Of a DNA stretch of 64,000 nucleotides, positions 35,176 through 48,316 are shown in pieces. Below the pieces are notes generated by a model. The model did not search any database, had not been told where the DNA came from, and was given only the letters and a program-made list of their open reading frames with translations. Each line of letters begins with the position of its first letter. Position 1 is the first letter of the stretch. The position numbers and the translations under genes are program-made. The stretch comes from Serilophus lunatus (Eukaryota > Chordata > Aves > Passeriformes > Eurylaimidae). Where the stretch lies: assembly GCA_013399895.1 (NCBI GenBank), contig VXBA01004393.1, positions 1,523,275 to 1,587,274 of the forward strand, in the 5' to 3' direction.

Positions 35176-36986
35176 CTGCTGCTTCAGCTCCTAAGACTTA
35201 CCTGAGAAAGTTGATCTTGGCCCATCTAAATGAATGTTTGACAGTATGTCAAAAATAGGCTGTGCCATGCCCTGACTGCCCTTCAGACTTGCCTGAATGA
35301 CTGTCTTGGCAGGGCATTTGGGAGTAGGGGAGAAGCCTGCTGAGGTATACCTGCAAGGTCTAGAAATGAGCTCTGGTTTCATATTGGCTTCTGCAGAACA
35401 CCTTGTAGGTATATGTCATGCAAGCTATACAGTGAATAGAAGTGCTCCTTGCTTGAGTCCAGAACAAAGAGGGAGATGTGATTTGTAATGGGAACCCTTT
35501 TTTGTTCTGTTTCCTTTCTCTGCTCCTACAGCTTCCAAGATTCCCTCTTGCAATGTGACTAGGGACATATCAAAACTGATATTTTTCAATGTTGCAGAGT
35601 CCCTCTTTATTTTAATTTTTGAGATCTGCTACATTGCAACTGCAACCTATTTTGGCAGTGTGCAGGAACAAGTTCTATTAGTTGTACATACTGGTGCATA
35701 TGCTTGAATATCCTCTCTTGGTGTCTAATTTACTATGTATTTTTACTGGTTCACTTCTAAAGGTGTGTAACAGCTTTGGGCTGCTCAAAGTATTTTCCAC
35801 CTTGCTAGCAAACAGGTGCCAGTGAATTTTAGAAATGTGCTCTTAGAATTTCTAAACAAAAATAACAGTTTTCAGAAAATTATTTTCTAAAAAGATTCAC
35901 CACACAGGTAATAGAAAACTAGCTGTAACTATGTTAATGGTTCCTTAACAAAATTGTTTGATGAGGTCCCAGCTGGCAAACTATATCTGTTCTAGCTTTT
36001 CTATTTGTTGTTTTGTAAGCCCCAGAGTATGTTTTCATAGTGTGAGATACAGCACAAAATTACTCAGGCTACCTCTCTAAAGAGGTTGGCTCAGCACACT
36101 GGCCAGTTGAGATGCTGCATAGTGCTAACCATCTTACAACTGAGATAGCCCTATGCTCAGGAATGCAGTGTGAATTTATTTTGGTGTCCCAAAAGAACAA
36201 GATTTATCCCCATTCCACTATGTTTATGTAGAATCCTCCAACTGGGAACACAGAACATGTGAAGAATTACTGGAATGACCTGGGCCATCTAAACAGCAGA
36301 CCTAAGTTATTCAAGTAGAGTCCAGAGGACCAAAAAGCATCCTCATAATGCTTTCTAGCCAAAGGAATTTATGTTTTAAAGGAAAAGTTGCTAAATGAAG
36401 CAGTCAGAACATAAAAGGCAACAGACAATGGAATTTACATATAGTACACGTTGTCAGATCTTAAAAGATTATTCTCCATTATAAAGCTGACTGAGAAATG
36501 AAAAAAAAAATCTTAAAATAGTCTGTATGCACTCCACTAGTCACTTGCATGATGTTGCACTTGTAGAAGCTAAATTTCTATACTGTAAGAGAGGAACATA
36601 GGAAAGTTTCACAGGCCATACCTATTTTGCTATTTCTATAAAGCAAACATTAATTGTAAAATATGTAAATGTTTCTGAAATTACTTTGACATTCGCTTCT
36701 TACAAGTTTTTGTTTGCTTTTTTTTTCGTTCAGTGCCTTTCCTCTAGCCCATTGCTGTGCATAGAAATAAGTTCCCAAGAATACTAGGGATAATTAATCT
36801 TTACAAGGACAATTTCTTTCTATGCAGTCATATTTTGTCTCAAAAATAGTATAGAACTCTCTCTTAAGAAATCATATCATACCTTTCTTCACTTTATTTG
36901 CTCACAATCCTGTAATAGATGTTATTTATTGTAAATCTTTTTACTGAAATAGTTAAATTTGTTGGGTTTGTTCTTCTAGAAAAGTG
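35176..36986. other. noncoding DNA, no gene seen
   Basis: Overlapping opposite-strand 63-codon frames at 35191-35382 and 35297-35488 show no recognisable content. The rest is A+T-rich with no recognised repeat. Confidence 0.5.
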
Positions 36987-37382
36987 CTAGCCAGAGCAGA
37001 ACTTTCTCCCTAAAATTAGCTGCCTCAGAAACCTATTTCCATAAAAAATGTTGAATCTGTACATTAATTTGCAAATTCGAAAGATAAGACAAAGGCAATA
37101 TATATTTTGGCAAGAACTTTTACAAACAGTCTCCAAGTTCAATTTACTATTATGATTATCATTATATAGTTGATTAATCCATGTCTGTATCTTTCCTGGA
37201 GGCAGGGGGAGGAGCAGCCTGGCATGGAAAGCACAGAGCAATTGTGTCAGGCTGCTGCTTAGTATGAACTCACAGCCACAGATGATCCATTGAACAGCCT
37301 GAAAAGAGAATTCCTCTAAGGAACAACTTGTGAAGCAACAATATTCCAAGAATTGTTCTTCCAAAAAGGGCTTAAAATGCAT
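36987..37382 (-). other. 131-codon open frame, judged noncoding
   Basis: This is one of the two longest open frames in the window. Its translation is rich in Cys, Leu and Phe, has no signal peptide or membrane pattern, and matches no family I recognise. No splice-like or promoter context supports it. A frame of this length is expected occasionally in 64 kb of sequence read six ways. The underlying DNA is non-repetitive and could instead be a modest conserved noncoding element. Confidence 0.15.
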
Positions 37383-39289
37383 AGAAATTATGAATATGTA
37401 ACAGACTTCATAGTATGTTCATAAACTACCTATGAAAATTTAAAAATTAGCTGAATTAGCAATTGTTGTTTGACTCTCTGTAGTCATGGCTATTTATATA
37501 TACTCATCATTAAGGGAAATAAAAAACATTTCATGTTCCTTTTCCAAGCTGACGATCTGTGTGTCCTGCTTGCTAAAAAGTAAAACTAAGGATTCCATTC
37601 TGTTGTAGTATTAAAAGTATTTGCTGGATTAGCAGTTGGACAAGTTTTACAGAAACAATGAATATTGTGACACACTGTGAGTTGTTTTTTTAGATGCAGC
37701 TAAGGATATTACCTAAAGTTTTGGAATTCCAGGCTGGAGTCTAGAAATACTTAATGGAAAACAAGAACAAAAATATGTTCTGATATCTAATGAGTAGTGC
37801 TAGAAGATCTGATTGACATCTAATCTGTTGAGTTCTTAGAAAAATCACTCAAGACAGATACTGCATAGATGTATATAAAAAGGGTAATTTTATTCTTTCA
37901 CAAAATTTGAACACTGCTATAAAATCAAAATCTGTCAAACACAGACAATCTAGAGAGTCTGGAAGTGCCACCTGAGATAAGTTACTCAGCAAGATACACT
38001 TTTTAGAAAGATAATGATGCTTTTTTTTCTCACAACTTTGGGTTTATATCTTTTTCCTGTTTCTCCTCTGTAGTCTGATAACTGATTATAATAAGTCTCC
38101 CTAGACCCTACCAATAATCTCTTCACTGATTTCTTCCTGCTACAATTTTTATCAGTACTACCCATAAATCCTCATATCCAGTCTCCTCGTTTATACTTAC
38201 CTACATCTCCAGATATCCTTAAACAATCTTTAGTGAGACTGTGTTCATTGTGACTAAGCTGGCCTTATTTCCTCCAAAGCAGTAATGAGACAGGATGGCT
38301 TTGTTTCCATTTTTCAAGAGCACTAAGTGGTGGTCACCCAGATGAAAATACTATGTAACAAAATTTTGAAAATATTGAAGATTGCAGTCACTCTCTGAAG
38401 GGAAACAAAATTCCCAAAATTCATCTGCTAGTTTTGATGAAGTCACATAGGAATTCACCATGTTTTGTTGTGCTTGTGATCAAACTTTCCCTAAGAACTA
38501 TATAGACAGACCTGTATGTAGCAAAACTAAACACTTTGAAAATTTTCTTAGTTAACTTTGCCTCTTCTCCCAATAGACTCATCTTTCTTCAGCACCAGTG
38601 AAGAGAATAAATGCATAGGTACCTTGTTTTCTGGCCCCTAACCCTTTCTTTTGCTAACCTGGAGACAAGAAACTCAGATGTCATTTTAGTGTCCAATATT
38701 AACTGTTAGAAAAGTGCTAAGAAGATGAAATAATTGAGTGTAGGCTGCAGCTAAATAGAATAACATCACACACTGACACACACTGTTCATGAGATTTCTT
38801 GATGCAAAGGTGGTTTCTGCCATAATGGTACCTACATTTTAATCTTATCCCACAGAAGCTGGGGTAAGGAAGATAAAGCACTCTGCTATGTAACTGAGCT
38901 GCTTCATAGGTGATAGAGTCCTGAGAAATGTTCTTAATACCCTCTCCAATGGCTCTAGCACATCTTAAATTTTGTTATAAGAAATTCAGCTTAAATTTCA
39001 TCACTCCTGAGGCACCTGGTCATTTGCAAAACCAGGTTGATGTATATCTATTATATACATTAAAAACAAAAAAAAGACTAAGTGAGTTTGGGTGCATATA
39101 ATTAACTACAAGGATATTGCTCATTTTCATGTCCCATATAAACACTTGCCATTTTTTCTTTCTTTTAAATGCAGAACCCCTTTAAGGAGTAGGGGGAAAA
39201 AAATGGTTCTCATCCACTGAAAGATGGATCCTATTCTCTTCCTGTGGCACTGGCTAACGCTTGTCTCAATTGATCAGCATGATGCTGTA
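37383..39289. other. A+T-rich noncoding DNA, no gene seen
   Basis: No frame of 60 codons or more is present, and no repeat is recognised. Short CACA runs occur near 38768-38786. Confidence 0.6.
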
Positions 39290-39960
39290 ATGGAAGAACT
39301 GTTTAGACTGGAAGCTCCATCTGCTTATCAGTGAGAGACTGCAAGCCTGACACCACACTTCACTGGGTCTATTGGTGTGGAGAGGAGGAGGCTGCAATGG
39401 TGTGTGAGAGGAGCAAGAGTCATAGTAATGAAAGTAACACTGAGTGAAGGGACTACAGCCATCTCTGTATGTTGTTCTGGTTGACAGATTGGAGCAGCAG
39501 CCCATCTGAGTAGGTGTATAGTGAAGCAGCAGCTGCTCCTCACTGTAGTGGGGAGGAATAGGAGTAACTAGGCATGGAGGTATAATAAGATAAGAAGTTA
39601 TACGGGATGAGATAAGATCTATTGCAGAAGATAGAGAGTGACAGTCTGACATTTCACTCGTATGTATAGGGGATAGAGCAATGCAGGGTCTATGGCTTTA
39701 CAGAAATGCAAGCAAAGCAGTTTATTTAGATGAGTCCACACAAAGGATCAAAGTTGACTGAACTGGGACATGGAGAGAGAATAACCTGTCAGAGATAGTG
39801 CATGTGCAGCAGGATTACATGGGAAGATCAAGAACATCTTGGAAAGTGCAAGGTGTGAAGGAGCGAGGGCAGGCAAATGTACCAGTCAACTGTGTTGTGT
39901 AAGGAAGAAGAACAAAGATGGCTTTGGAGTAAAGAAGTAGCTGAGGAACACTGAGCACCC
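39290..39960 (+). other. purine-rich (G+A) strand-asymmetric block
   Basis: For about 670 bases the plus strand is visibly enriched in G and A and poor in C, unlike either flank. The asymmetry creates long minus-strand frames (128 codons at 39266-39652; overlapping 65-codon frames at 39828-40083) whose Ser/Thr/Pro/His-rich translations look like reversed purine-rich DNA. Possible origins are a decayed retroviral or other transcribed element, or a noncoding RNA exon. I see no LTR, primer-binding site or polymerase motif. Confidence 0.4.
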
Positions 39961-42900
39961 TGTCCTATAATCAACATCCATGGCATGTGGACTTGGCCAA
40001 GGAACCGTGTATCCTCTGAATGCACAGTGCCAGTACAGTGTTTTTATACCTGTTGAAGATAGGGGTAGAAGCAATATAAGCAAGCGATGTTGGCTTTATT
40101 TGTGCCTTTCCACATTTTTTGGTGTGAAAGGCTTTACATGTTGCCTAAGTAAGCAGAGTTCTGCTATGTGTCTTCAAGGTATCAAGAAGGAAAAAGAAGA
40201 TTGAGTTTCAGCTGTAAAAGATGGCAGCAGGAGGGCCTAGATGCTTTTAGAGAACCTCACACTCAGAGATCAAATTCATCCTTGCAAATGACCCGATACT
40301 GCAAACAACCAGTAACTTCTAACAGCAGTGTTTGTGGATGTTTTTATGATGCAAGTCTTCATGGTGTGATTCTTGTCTAGCAAATCTACCTCGGACTGGA
40401 AGATTTTTTTTTTCGTTTTAGACCAACTGATTTTCTATACTTGACGTGAGAGAAAAATATTTTAACATATTTGTTTACAGTGTTGAATTTTTCAAATTCT
40501 ACAAAGTTAATATGACAATATTTGTACAGAATTTCCTATTACTACCCTGTTCATCCTTGTTTCATTGTAATGCATTTGGTAACAAGAGAAAACTTGTATG
40601 GGCTTCATACTCCTTGTCTTACCCCTACCAATCTCGTGGCATTGTCACAGACACTACTATCCCCATGTCACTCCACCTCATTCTGTGTTTTCCCACTGCA
40701 GATAACAACTGGTGTCCATTGGGATTGATTTACACATTAAACATTTATTCTAATTACTTTCTGGTTCCAAGTTATGCAACATCACTATGCCTGGCCAGGA
40801 GCAAGACATGGTAAAAACTTGAGAGCTTGGGCCTGGAGAATTTCTGCTTCTTGTGTCAGCCCTCCTGGGTAGTGTCAGGAAACAGTATCTCCCAAACCTG
40901 TCAAATCTATCACTCTTCTAGTTCAAATGTTGACAGGCCTTGGTAAAGCACACTTTAAACAGATCTGTTCCCTGTCACTGCCATGACAGTAATACATGAA
41001 TCCACAATCACAATGATTTTAGAAACAGACAGACAACATGAACTATAAAAGCCTTATCCTGTTTGAGCTTCCTTGGATGAGTATTTTAAAGGGAATATTT
41101 CTGTGCTAACATTTTCAAGAGTATTGCACATCTCTGATCCTGAATCTCTTGTTTCTTTTGGATGTCTTGATTCCTTATCTTCAATCTTCAAATATTCTTC
41201 ATTTTTCTTGTGTCTACGTCAGACTCCTTGCTAGAGTTTCAAAGCCTGTTACTGAAGGTGTTGCCACATTGTGTCTAGATATCCAATAATGTGATCAATT
41301 ACTACTTGCCCTCCACCCAGCTGAATGCCAAAGTCGCAAGAGATGTTGTCTGAAAAAAAGGCAACATCATTTATTATCTCAGTGGACATTAAAGATAGAA
41401 CCATATTTATTGTAAGAAGAATTTGATGGCAGAAGAAGCCCTTGAATGCTAATATCATCCCATGACAAAATTGGGCTAGAGATTAGTGATGCCAACAGTA
41501 TTTGTGAGCATGGATGACCAGCTGTATGTGTAATTTCTGATTTGACTGTGTAGTAATGCACTTGAAGCACTTGCTAAATAATAAAAAAAAAGGTGGTTTT
41601 TTTAACTCTCTGGTCCATTTTACACTTTTCCTAATAGGCATGATCCAAAATTTTGTTCTTTTTTTTTTTGAACCCTGCTCCTGAGTATTTCTAGTCCAGT
41701 GATAGTTAACATATATTGCAAGATGAAATTTCTGATTCATGAATGGCCAAAGGAAACAAGATCCTGCTTGTGCCAGGAAGAACTGTTTTGCCATCCGCCA
41801 TCTCATGGTCTGTTTATCAATTAGACCCCAGTGACTTATTTATCTTTATCAGAGCTGATTCTAAAGTTTCATGAGTAGGAATTATGTCTCTTTCTGACTA
41901 AGCAACATTTTCTGTGTTGTCATAGTTCTGTGTGAACTGTTCCTGATGGTGCAGAGAATTTGTTACCTAGAATTGGATGGTTCAGCATGGACACACTAAT
42001 ACCGAGATTTAATTTTCTGACTTTTCTAAAAAAAGTTTCTTTAAGTTTGAATATTGAGAGCACAATGCTTTGAGTACAGGGATAATTTTGCTCTGAGGAT
42101 AATATATTCGTAGGACTATTGCTTTGAAAAAAAGTTTTGGATTTGACTAAAATTTAAAGGATCCTTTAAATTGCTGTCTATCTCATTCTGAAGCTTTTAG
42201 AGGGTTTTTTTATTGTCTAGGCACCAAGTTTGAAATTCATCCTGACCATAGCAAGAGGCAGGCTAATGTCAATATTGAATTATTTAATGTTATGGAGCCA
42301 TTGGTAATAGCACTGCCATTGTTACCAAAGTGTTAGTTGATTCCATGTATCTATCACATTGTACACTCAGTGCAGATGTTGACACATTTCACTCTTCATG
42401 TATAATGATAACTTTTCACTAAGAAGGTTAAAAGAGGTGAAGAGTGGCATTTTTTTTCCCATTTTCTCCAAATTACCTTGAAATTTTAGGTGTGTGGAAG
42501 ATGCCTACCAAAAGAGTAGCATTTAAATTTCTAGGGGGTAAGCAAATCTGACTGTTTCATTATGTTTGGGTGCACAGCTATAACAAGATGAAGGCATAAG
42601 TAAACTGTCAGTTCCTTTGGTACTGTAATGTCTCCCTAACTCTGGAACAACATAAGACAGGTTTCTCAACACCTCCCAGAAGGCTGTATAAAATACAGTT
42701 TCTCATGATAGTCTTCTCCAGGTTTTAATATTTTATTTTTTTTTCTGGTAGTACTAGTAGCCTATATGCAGTGTTTTCACCCCTTTACAGACTGATAATA
42801 AGTGAATGTTCATGTGGTCTGTTACACAACACTAAGCTCTTATTTCACTGTCTGCAGTTATGTTCAGTAAGTACAATATGAACATCATCTCAATTAACAG

Positions 42901-43042
42901 AGTACCTTTAGGGCTTTTCTTAGCCAACTATTCCAGCACGCTTGTCCATACTGTCATCAGCACCTAATCAACTAATGATGGCTGAAAATGAGGAAGGCCA
43001 ATCCCAATAAATCCAACGGATAGTAATTTTTCTCTTTTAATG
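39961..43042. other. noncoding DNA, no gene seen
   Basis: Several frames of 63-122 codons occur on both strands (40446-40814 plus is longest; 41483-41806 minus is next), overlapping frames in other registers. None has a recognisable domain, and there is no repeat I can name. Confidence 0.5.
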
Positions 43043-43180
43043 CCCTTCTCCCTCCTTCTTCCTTCTTCCTACGGCACATTGCAGTAAATTAATGTCATAG
43101 TGGTTATTACAGTAGCACTGCTATGGCAAGTATTCAAGCAACGATCCTCGAATATTTTACCTCAGCATTTATTTGTCCAT
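43043..43180. promoter_or_regulatory. pyrimidine tract plus candidate conserved element
   Basis: A 28-base pyrimidine tract (CCCTTCTCCCTCCTTCTTCC onward) at 43043-43070 is followed by a non-repetitive segment. That segment has three CpGs (43072, 43142, 43149) and words such as GCAGTAAATTAATGTCATAG and ACAGTAGCACTGCTATGGCA. This texture is consistent with a small conserved noncoding element. The pyrimidine tract can also act as a splice-type or nucleosome-disfavouring sequence. Weak evidence. Confidence 0.25.
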
Positions 43181-44729
43181 AAAATAAAATAGGATTTATT
43201 ACAGTACTCTCTGGTTTGAGGACTGTGTGGACAGCAGCTGTGACAACTCCTTATCTCCACTACAGGTAAAGATATAAAGGATGTTTCCCTGAAGCTAAAG
43301 AGAAAAGAGAATTATAGAAGTCAGTCAACTACACAACCACAGTGTTACAGATTGGTAAAATAAATAAACATAAGCATAAGGAATCCCCTTGTACCTAATA
43401 GGAACTCTAAGAAAAATCATTTAGTAATTTTGTCCTTTAAAGGTCTCTGTAAATTAAAAGGGAATCACTGCTTTGAATATTGCTGTGTCCAAATCAGATA
43501 TAGGATTTTGAGATTGAAAGATGGAAAGATAAATGTGAGAAATTATTGTTGCACACCCTATTCAGACAGAGCATAAGAAAAAGGATTACAAATGGAAAAG
43601 AAAGGTCTTGGTCGATACAATTTTACAGAGGTTTATGGTTAGTGTTGTTCACTTAAAAAAAATAGATGGTTTTGACTATTTGAAAGGCTCCACCTTACAG
43701 AAAAAAGTGCTCCCAGATTATAAAACAGAGGTTCTGAAGCCAGCCCTGTGGAGATCTGACTGCTGGTTTAGAGATATTCATATTTTCAGCTGCATGTAAA
43801 TTTCTGTGTGTCATTAACATCTCTGAGCTCTGTAATTAGGTCTCTCCTGATCTGGTTATAGTTTCTGTACATTATGAGTATGTAAGCCTCTCTAGGGAAG
43901 CACAAGGTCAGCCTTACAGGGTTTCCCCTTTCTTTTCCACAATTTTGCTCTTATCTTTAGCAAGTACATCCTAGCAACTGCTTGCTTGGAGGTTACAGTG
44001 AGATCCCACTGAAAGGCTATAAAGCATTACCAGTCTTTGCCAGCATAAGTCTCTACCACTACACTAAAGCTAGAGCACCTCCTTCTTTCATAGACTTATG
44101 TACTTTTCTCTACCTAGCACTCCTCATTTTAAATATATTCTCTCAGTAGTTTTATTCTCCAGCTTCTGATTACAGTTATGATCTTATTTTTGCATTTCTT
44201 TTTTGGTAAAAGGAGCAGATACTCTTACAGTATGAAACGTGTATCTAAAACCCTAGCTATGTTTGAAAGAATATTTTTTTTAATAAATAATATTTCAAGA
44301 AACATAATATAACATATAAACCAAAATGTTTGTCCTTCTGTTCTGCACGTCACTGGGGAGCACTAGAGAGCCCAAGAACAAAGGGAAAAATGGTTTAATA
44401 AAGCATTCTTGTGTCTGGATTATTTTGTTCAGAAAGCCTTTCCTTGTAGCATTATATCTAAGAAACATTGTACTCAGTATAAGGAAGTGCTCATTCCATG
44501 GCCTGACTTTTGAATTTTCTTGACTGTAGTTTCTTCTTAGGTATAACAAAATATTGGATAATGAAGATAGAAAACCAATAAAGAGGAAAAAAAATACACA
44601 GAATCACTTGGAAGGAATGCCGTGCAATTACTTGCATTTTTGCTAACTACTGTATAAACAACACTTTTAACAAGGCAAATTGGAAATGTGAAGACAAATC
44701 AGCTTAGGGATATAGCTTCAATTTATTAC
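43181..44729. other. A+T-rich noncoding DNA, no gene seen
   Basis: Opposed frames at 44295-44549 minus and 44326-44523 plus overlap almost completely, which argues against coding. A 63-codon frame at 43608-43799 is unremarkable. Confidence 0.5.
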
Positions 44730-45200
44730 ACAATGATAACTGAAAACTTTGTTTCTGCTGTGTTGCAGTCAATTTCTACTGAGCTCACACTCTCAATGTG
44801 TGATTAATCATATGAGCACTGGGGTTGCCAATAAATACCAAAACCTTAAAACTATAACAACTTGCTCATTTTGTGCGGTCATTCCAAATAGCTAAACAAC
44901 CAGAAATTGTCAATGTACACTGAGATCAATGCTCCAGGGTCTCTACATAAGATTGATTTCCCTCTCTGAGGATTTCATCTCTCTCATCAACAAAAACATT
45001 TTGTCCTCCCTAAATAATCCAATCGAATGCCATCCTCCTGTGGAACAGTGAGAGGTTTAAATTGTTTGGATTAATCTCTGTTTTGAGGTGGCCTGGAAAG
45101 TCTCTGTAACTTTGTCAAATGTAGCCTGGAGGGAGAACTGCTGTGGTTTGATATGTGCTAAAAATAAACAAATAATGAGAGTGCCTAAAAATCATGTTGT
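44730..45200. promoter_or_regulatory. candidate conserved noncoding element (enhancer-like)
   Basis: This is a long stretch of balanced, non-repetitive sequence with no frame of 60 codons. It contains GTGTGATTAATCATATGAGC near 44799 and GGATTAATC near 45068, which holds back-to-back K50/bicoid-type cores (GGATTA and TAATC). It also contains AATAAACAAATAATGAG near 45164 and two CpGs near 44875 and 45025. The composition resembles developmental enhancers with homeodomain and forkhead-type sites. Conservation was not tested. Confidence 0.4.
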
Positions 45201-47920
45201 GCTTTAAAAATAATACATGTATGAGAAAATACGTTTTAAAGCTCTTGCTTCTGATACAGAACATAGTAATTGTCAATGTATTCCTTCTGGTTAAGGCCTA
45301 CCAAGCTCCTCTGTACTGGAGATAAAGAAGGAGATTAGGAGCCATGGGAACAGATTCAGATGAGAGGACAGAGAAATAGAACTGCAGAAGCCCACAAAGA
45401 TCTGCCCCAGAAGGTGAGTGGAGCAAACCAGAGACGAGACTAGAGCAACTGTTACCATCCACAGCCTTGTCCCTGCTATGGACAGTTGAATGCACAGGCA
45501 AGGTTTAATAGAAATGTGCTGAACAGTTCGGATTCTGACTCTGCCTGTGTTTCCTTCAGAGGATAATTTTGCATATTTGCAGTTGGGAAAGACCAAGCAG
45601 AAATTTCAAAGGAAGCTTTGCAACAAATAGGATAGGCTGCAGGCAGGCAGTATGGAAAAGACCACTATAGCACAGGTTACTGCTTTTTATAATTTTATTG
45701 CCCATCATGCCAAACAGCCTTTCCACAATCTTCATGGCACTGTAAATTGGATGAATGGAGAATTCGTGATCTTTATCCGACAGGTTCTGGAGGGAAGATA
45801 AGAAAACAGACCCAGGTTCTTAATTAATTCTGTGTTTGCTATAATTGGGGTGCAGTAGGAAGACCAAGTTCTAACCCCAAGTACATTTGAAATTGCAGGA
45901 TTGGCACCCATGTCCCCACAGCAGAACATGAGGGTCAAACTTTGCAGCAGCAGGCAGCAGTACATATTAATTGTATTTGGAGGCTGCTGACTACACTCAT
46001 GAGCCAGGTCATTCTTGGAATTTGGTATTGAGATTCCTATAATAAGGGCATCTTTAGTAGACTTTCAGGGCTATGCTGGACAGTTGGTGTTTAAATGATG
46101 GATTGAATGTACCAAAATGATTTCCACATAGGCCAAGCATGTTTTGCTTCCATCTTAGACTTGTATTAGCTAAGAAATGTTGAAAGATCTGTGATGAGGG
46201 TCTATATAACACAGGCCTCTCTAAGTGAAAATATTTTTAGTTATCTTAGTCTCAAAGATGACCACCAAAATGGCAAACTGGCTTTGAAGGCATTGAATAA
46301 TTACTTAGAAACAAGCCAAGAACAGAATGTTACAGAAAATATAAATATCCTCACAATATCTGTGGTCTGAGCTTTGACATGCTTGAAATGTAAACTACTC
46401 TTCTGTTGCAAAAATGTCTTCCTTGTAGAGATGTACAACAAATCTTACTAATGTCATTGCAACTACCAGTACACATTCAATTTGAAGACAAAATATTTTC
46501 AATAAGATAAAGCATAATTTTTTCCTTTGTAACCATTGGAAAGGTGGGAAATGCTACGAGGGAAATAACTGAAGGGAAAAATTATCACTTAATTCTACTA
46601 TAACCTAAAAATAAATTCAAAGGAGCATGCCTACTACTATCAGGAATACATAAGAATTTCTTGCAGACATGAGTCTCCAAATTGAATGTCAGACTCACCA
46701 AGAATGGGAGGAGAGAGAGGTGTGCATGGGGGGTAGGCTAGGAGGCTAAATTTATTATTAGAAGGGCAAGATGAAACGTCATGATTACCATTAGGAAAAC
46801 CTCTAAAACATATTTGTACATTATCTTGGTGCAAATACAAGTGCCACATGTTAACAATAGTTAGGCAAAAATACCACACAATGCTGTTATGCCCCGAGGG
46901 CACTCTCTGCCTAACAAGAAGATATTGTAGAGTGTGCATGCACACCAGAAATTCCTTGAAAGGCAGAGATGAGTATTTTTGAGACTCTCACGCACAAAAG
47001 AACGAAATGAAGCATTAGTGATGTATGTTTATAGATGACAGTGTCTGTAAGCCCACTTACAGGTTTTTTCAATTGGATATATAATGGTTTAAGGGGTAAA
47101 TATGTAACACATGAAGATTCCAACCATTATAACCAAATAATAAGTGAATATGTGTATTTTGGCATTATTTTTTAATTGAGTCAGAGGGAAAGGAAGCCAC
47201 TTAACAGGCACACATTAAATTTATTTATATGTACTCCACTGGACAAACTAAAAAGCCCTCTAAGTTTGCATCAGAATGGCGAGAAAATGGCTAGAAACAT
47301 CAGCCAGAAGGCCAGAGGGTACCGGAATTAAAACGCTGTCACAACTGTCAGATCTCAGTCTTGAGCTTCTAGCAGAAGATGAGTAATTCTTCTCACTTTA
47401 GAGAAAGTGAGCCTCTGATCACACGATAGCATAAATGTGAGGTTAAAGGTGGAGGTTGGTTTTCTTATTTTAAGGGACACATACCAGAAGGGTGTTACCA
47501 TACCGTTGGCTGCTTGATGTCAGTGATTAATTCCTCAAGACCTCTCTGAATCTGGACTTTCTCTCACAACATCCTTCAAAGTTACAGCCCAGCCTGGAAT
47601 CCTCTTAACTGCTATGTGATCCTGCCTACCAAGCCAACTCACCTGCTGGCAGTGCCCAGCCCATAGATGAGTGGAACAGAACAATCCACACAGCCAGGTT
47701 GTGGGAGTGTGTGAAGAAAAGTTCTGTGTGAGGCAGAAATAGTCTGTGGGAATAACTTACTAGGACTTGATAGGTCTCACTAAATTTTAAAATAGTCATT
47801 CAATAAAAGTAATGAAGTAGCAAAGCTTGAACTACCATATCAGTAATTTTATTTGTCAATCTATAGACAAATATTCACATATGAATGTCCATATAAGTAA
47901 TGTTATGCATTGATTAGAAA
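45201..47920. other. noncoding DNA, no gene seen
   Basis: Minus-strand frames of 67-101 codons at 45291-45596, 45732-45965, 46640-46945 and 46911-47123 have no recognisable motif, and their translations look random. No repeat is named. Segment 47330-47560 is non-repetitive and might be regulatory, but I see no strong cue. Confidence 0.5.
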
Positions 47921-48316
47921 TTAAACAAGATCTATTTGCATAAGAATTTTGGAAAATACCTGAAAAATTACCTTGTAATAATTTCTAAAATAAAAAATAG
48001 AAGAGATGCCTCTGTAGCACTTGAAAATTGACAAGTAAGAAACTGAAAAAATCTTACTGTCGGCACTGAAAAACCTAAGAACACTACTATAATATAAATC
48101 ACAATTTGAGACTACTAGATTCTCAAAGAACCCATGCAAGACATGGGAGTTTGCATGCACACCACATATGTGAGTAGTTAGAGGGTCAGGCTCTAAGAGC
48201 CCAGTGTTTGGATTATATTTTTTTTGACATGATTTATTAAAAAATATTGAGAAAATAAATTTGCAGAATACAAGTTCAGGAATGCTAATTACTAAGAGTT
48301 CCTTTATGTACTCCAA
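47921..48316 (-). other. 131-codon open frame, judged noncoding
   Basis: The frame ties for longest in the window. Its translation is Phe/Ile/Ser-rich, as expected from A+T-rich DNA, and shows no conserved domain I recognise. There is no supporting splice or promoter context. I treat it as a chance frame. Confidence 0.12.

Noticed and set aside
36987..37382. 131-codon minus-strand open frame as a gene
   Set aside because: No recognisable domain, no splice or promoter context, and a length expected by chance in a window of this size.
39266..39652. 128-codon minus-strand frame as a gene
   Set aside because: It coincides with the purine-rich block, whose reverse strand lacks stop-forming purine codons, so the open frame is a composition effect.
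40446..40814. 122-codon plus-strand frame as a gene or retroviral remnant
   Set aside because: No protease, polymerase, zinc-finger or membrane pattern visible, and an overlapping frame in another register is also open.
44295..44549. Two fully antiparallel frames as overlapping genes
   Set aside because: Antiparallel open frames of this size arise from codon-complement effects; neither translation is recognisable.
47921..48316. 131-codon minus-strand open frame as a gene
   Set aside because: Translation is biased to Phe, Ile and Ser as expected from A+T-rich DNA, and no family is recognised.
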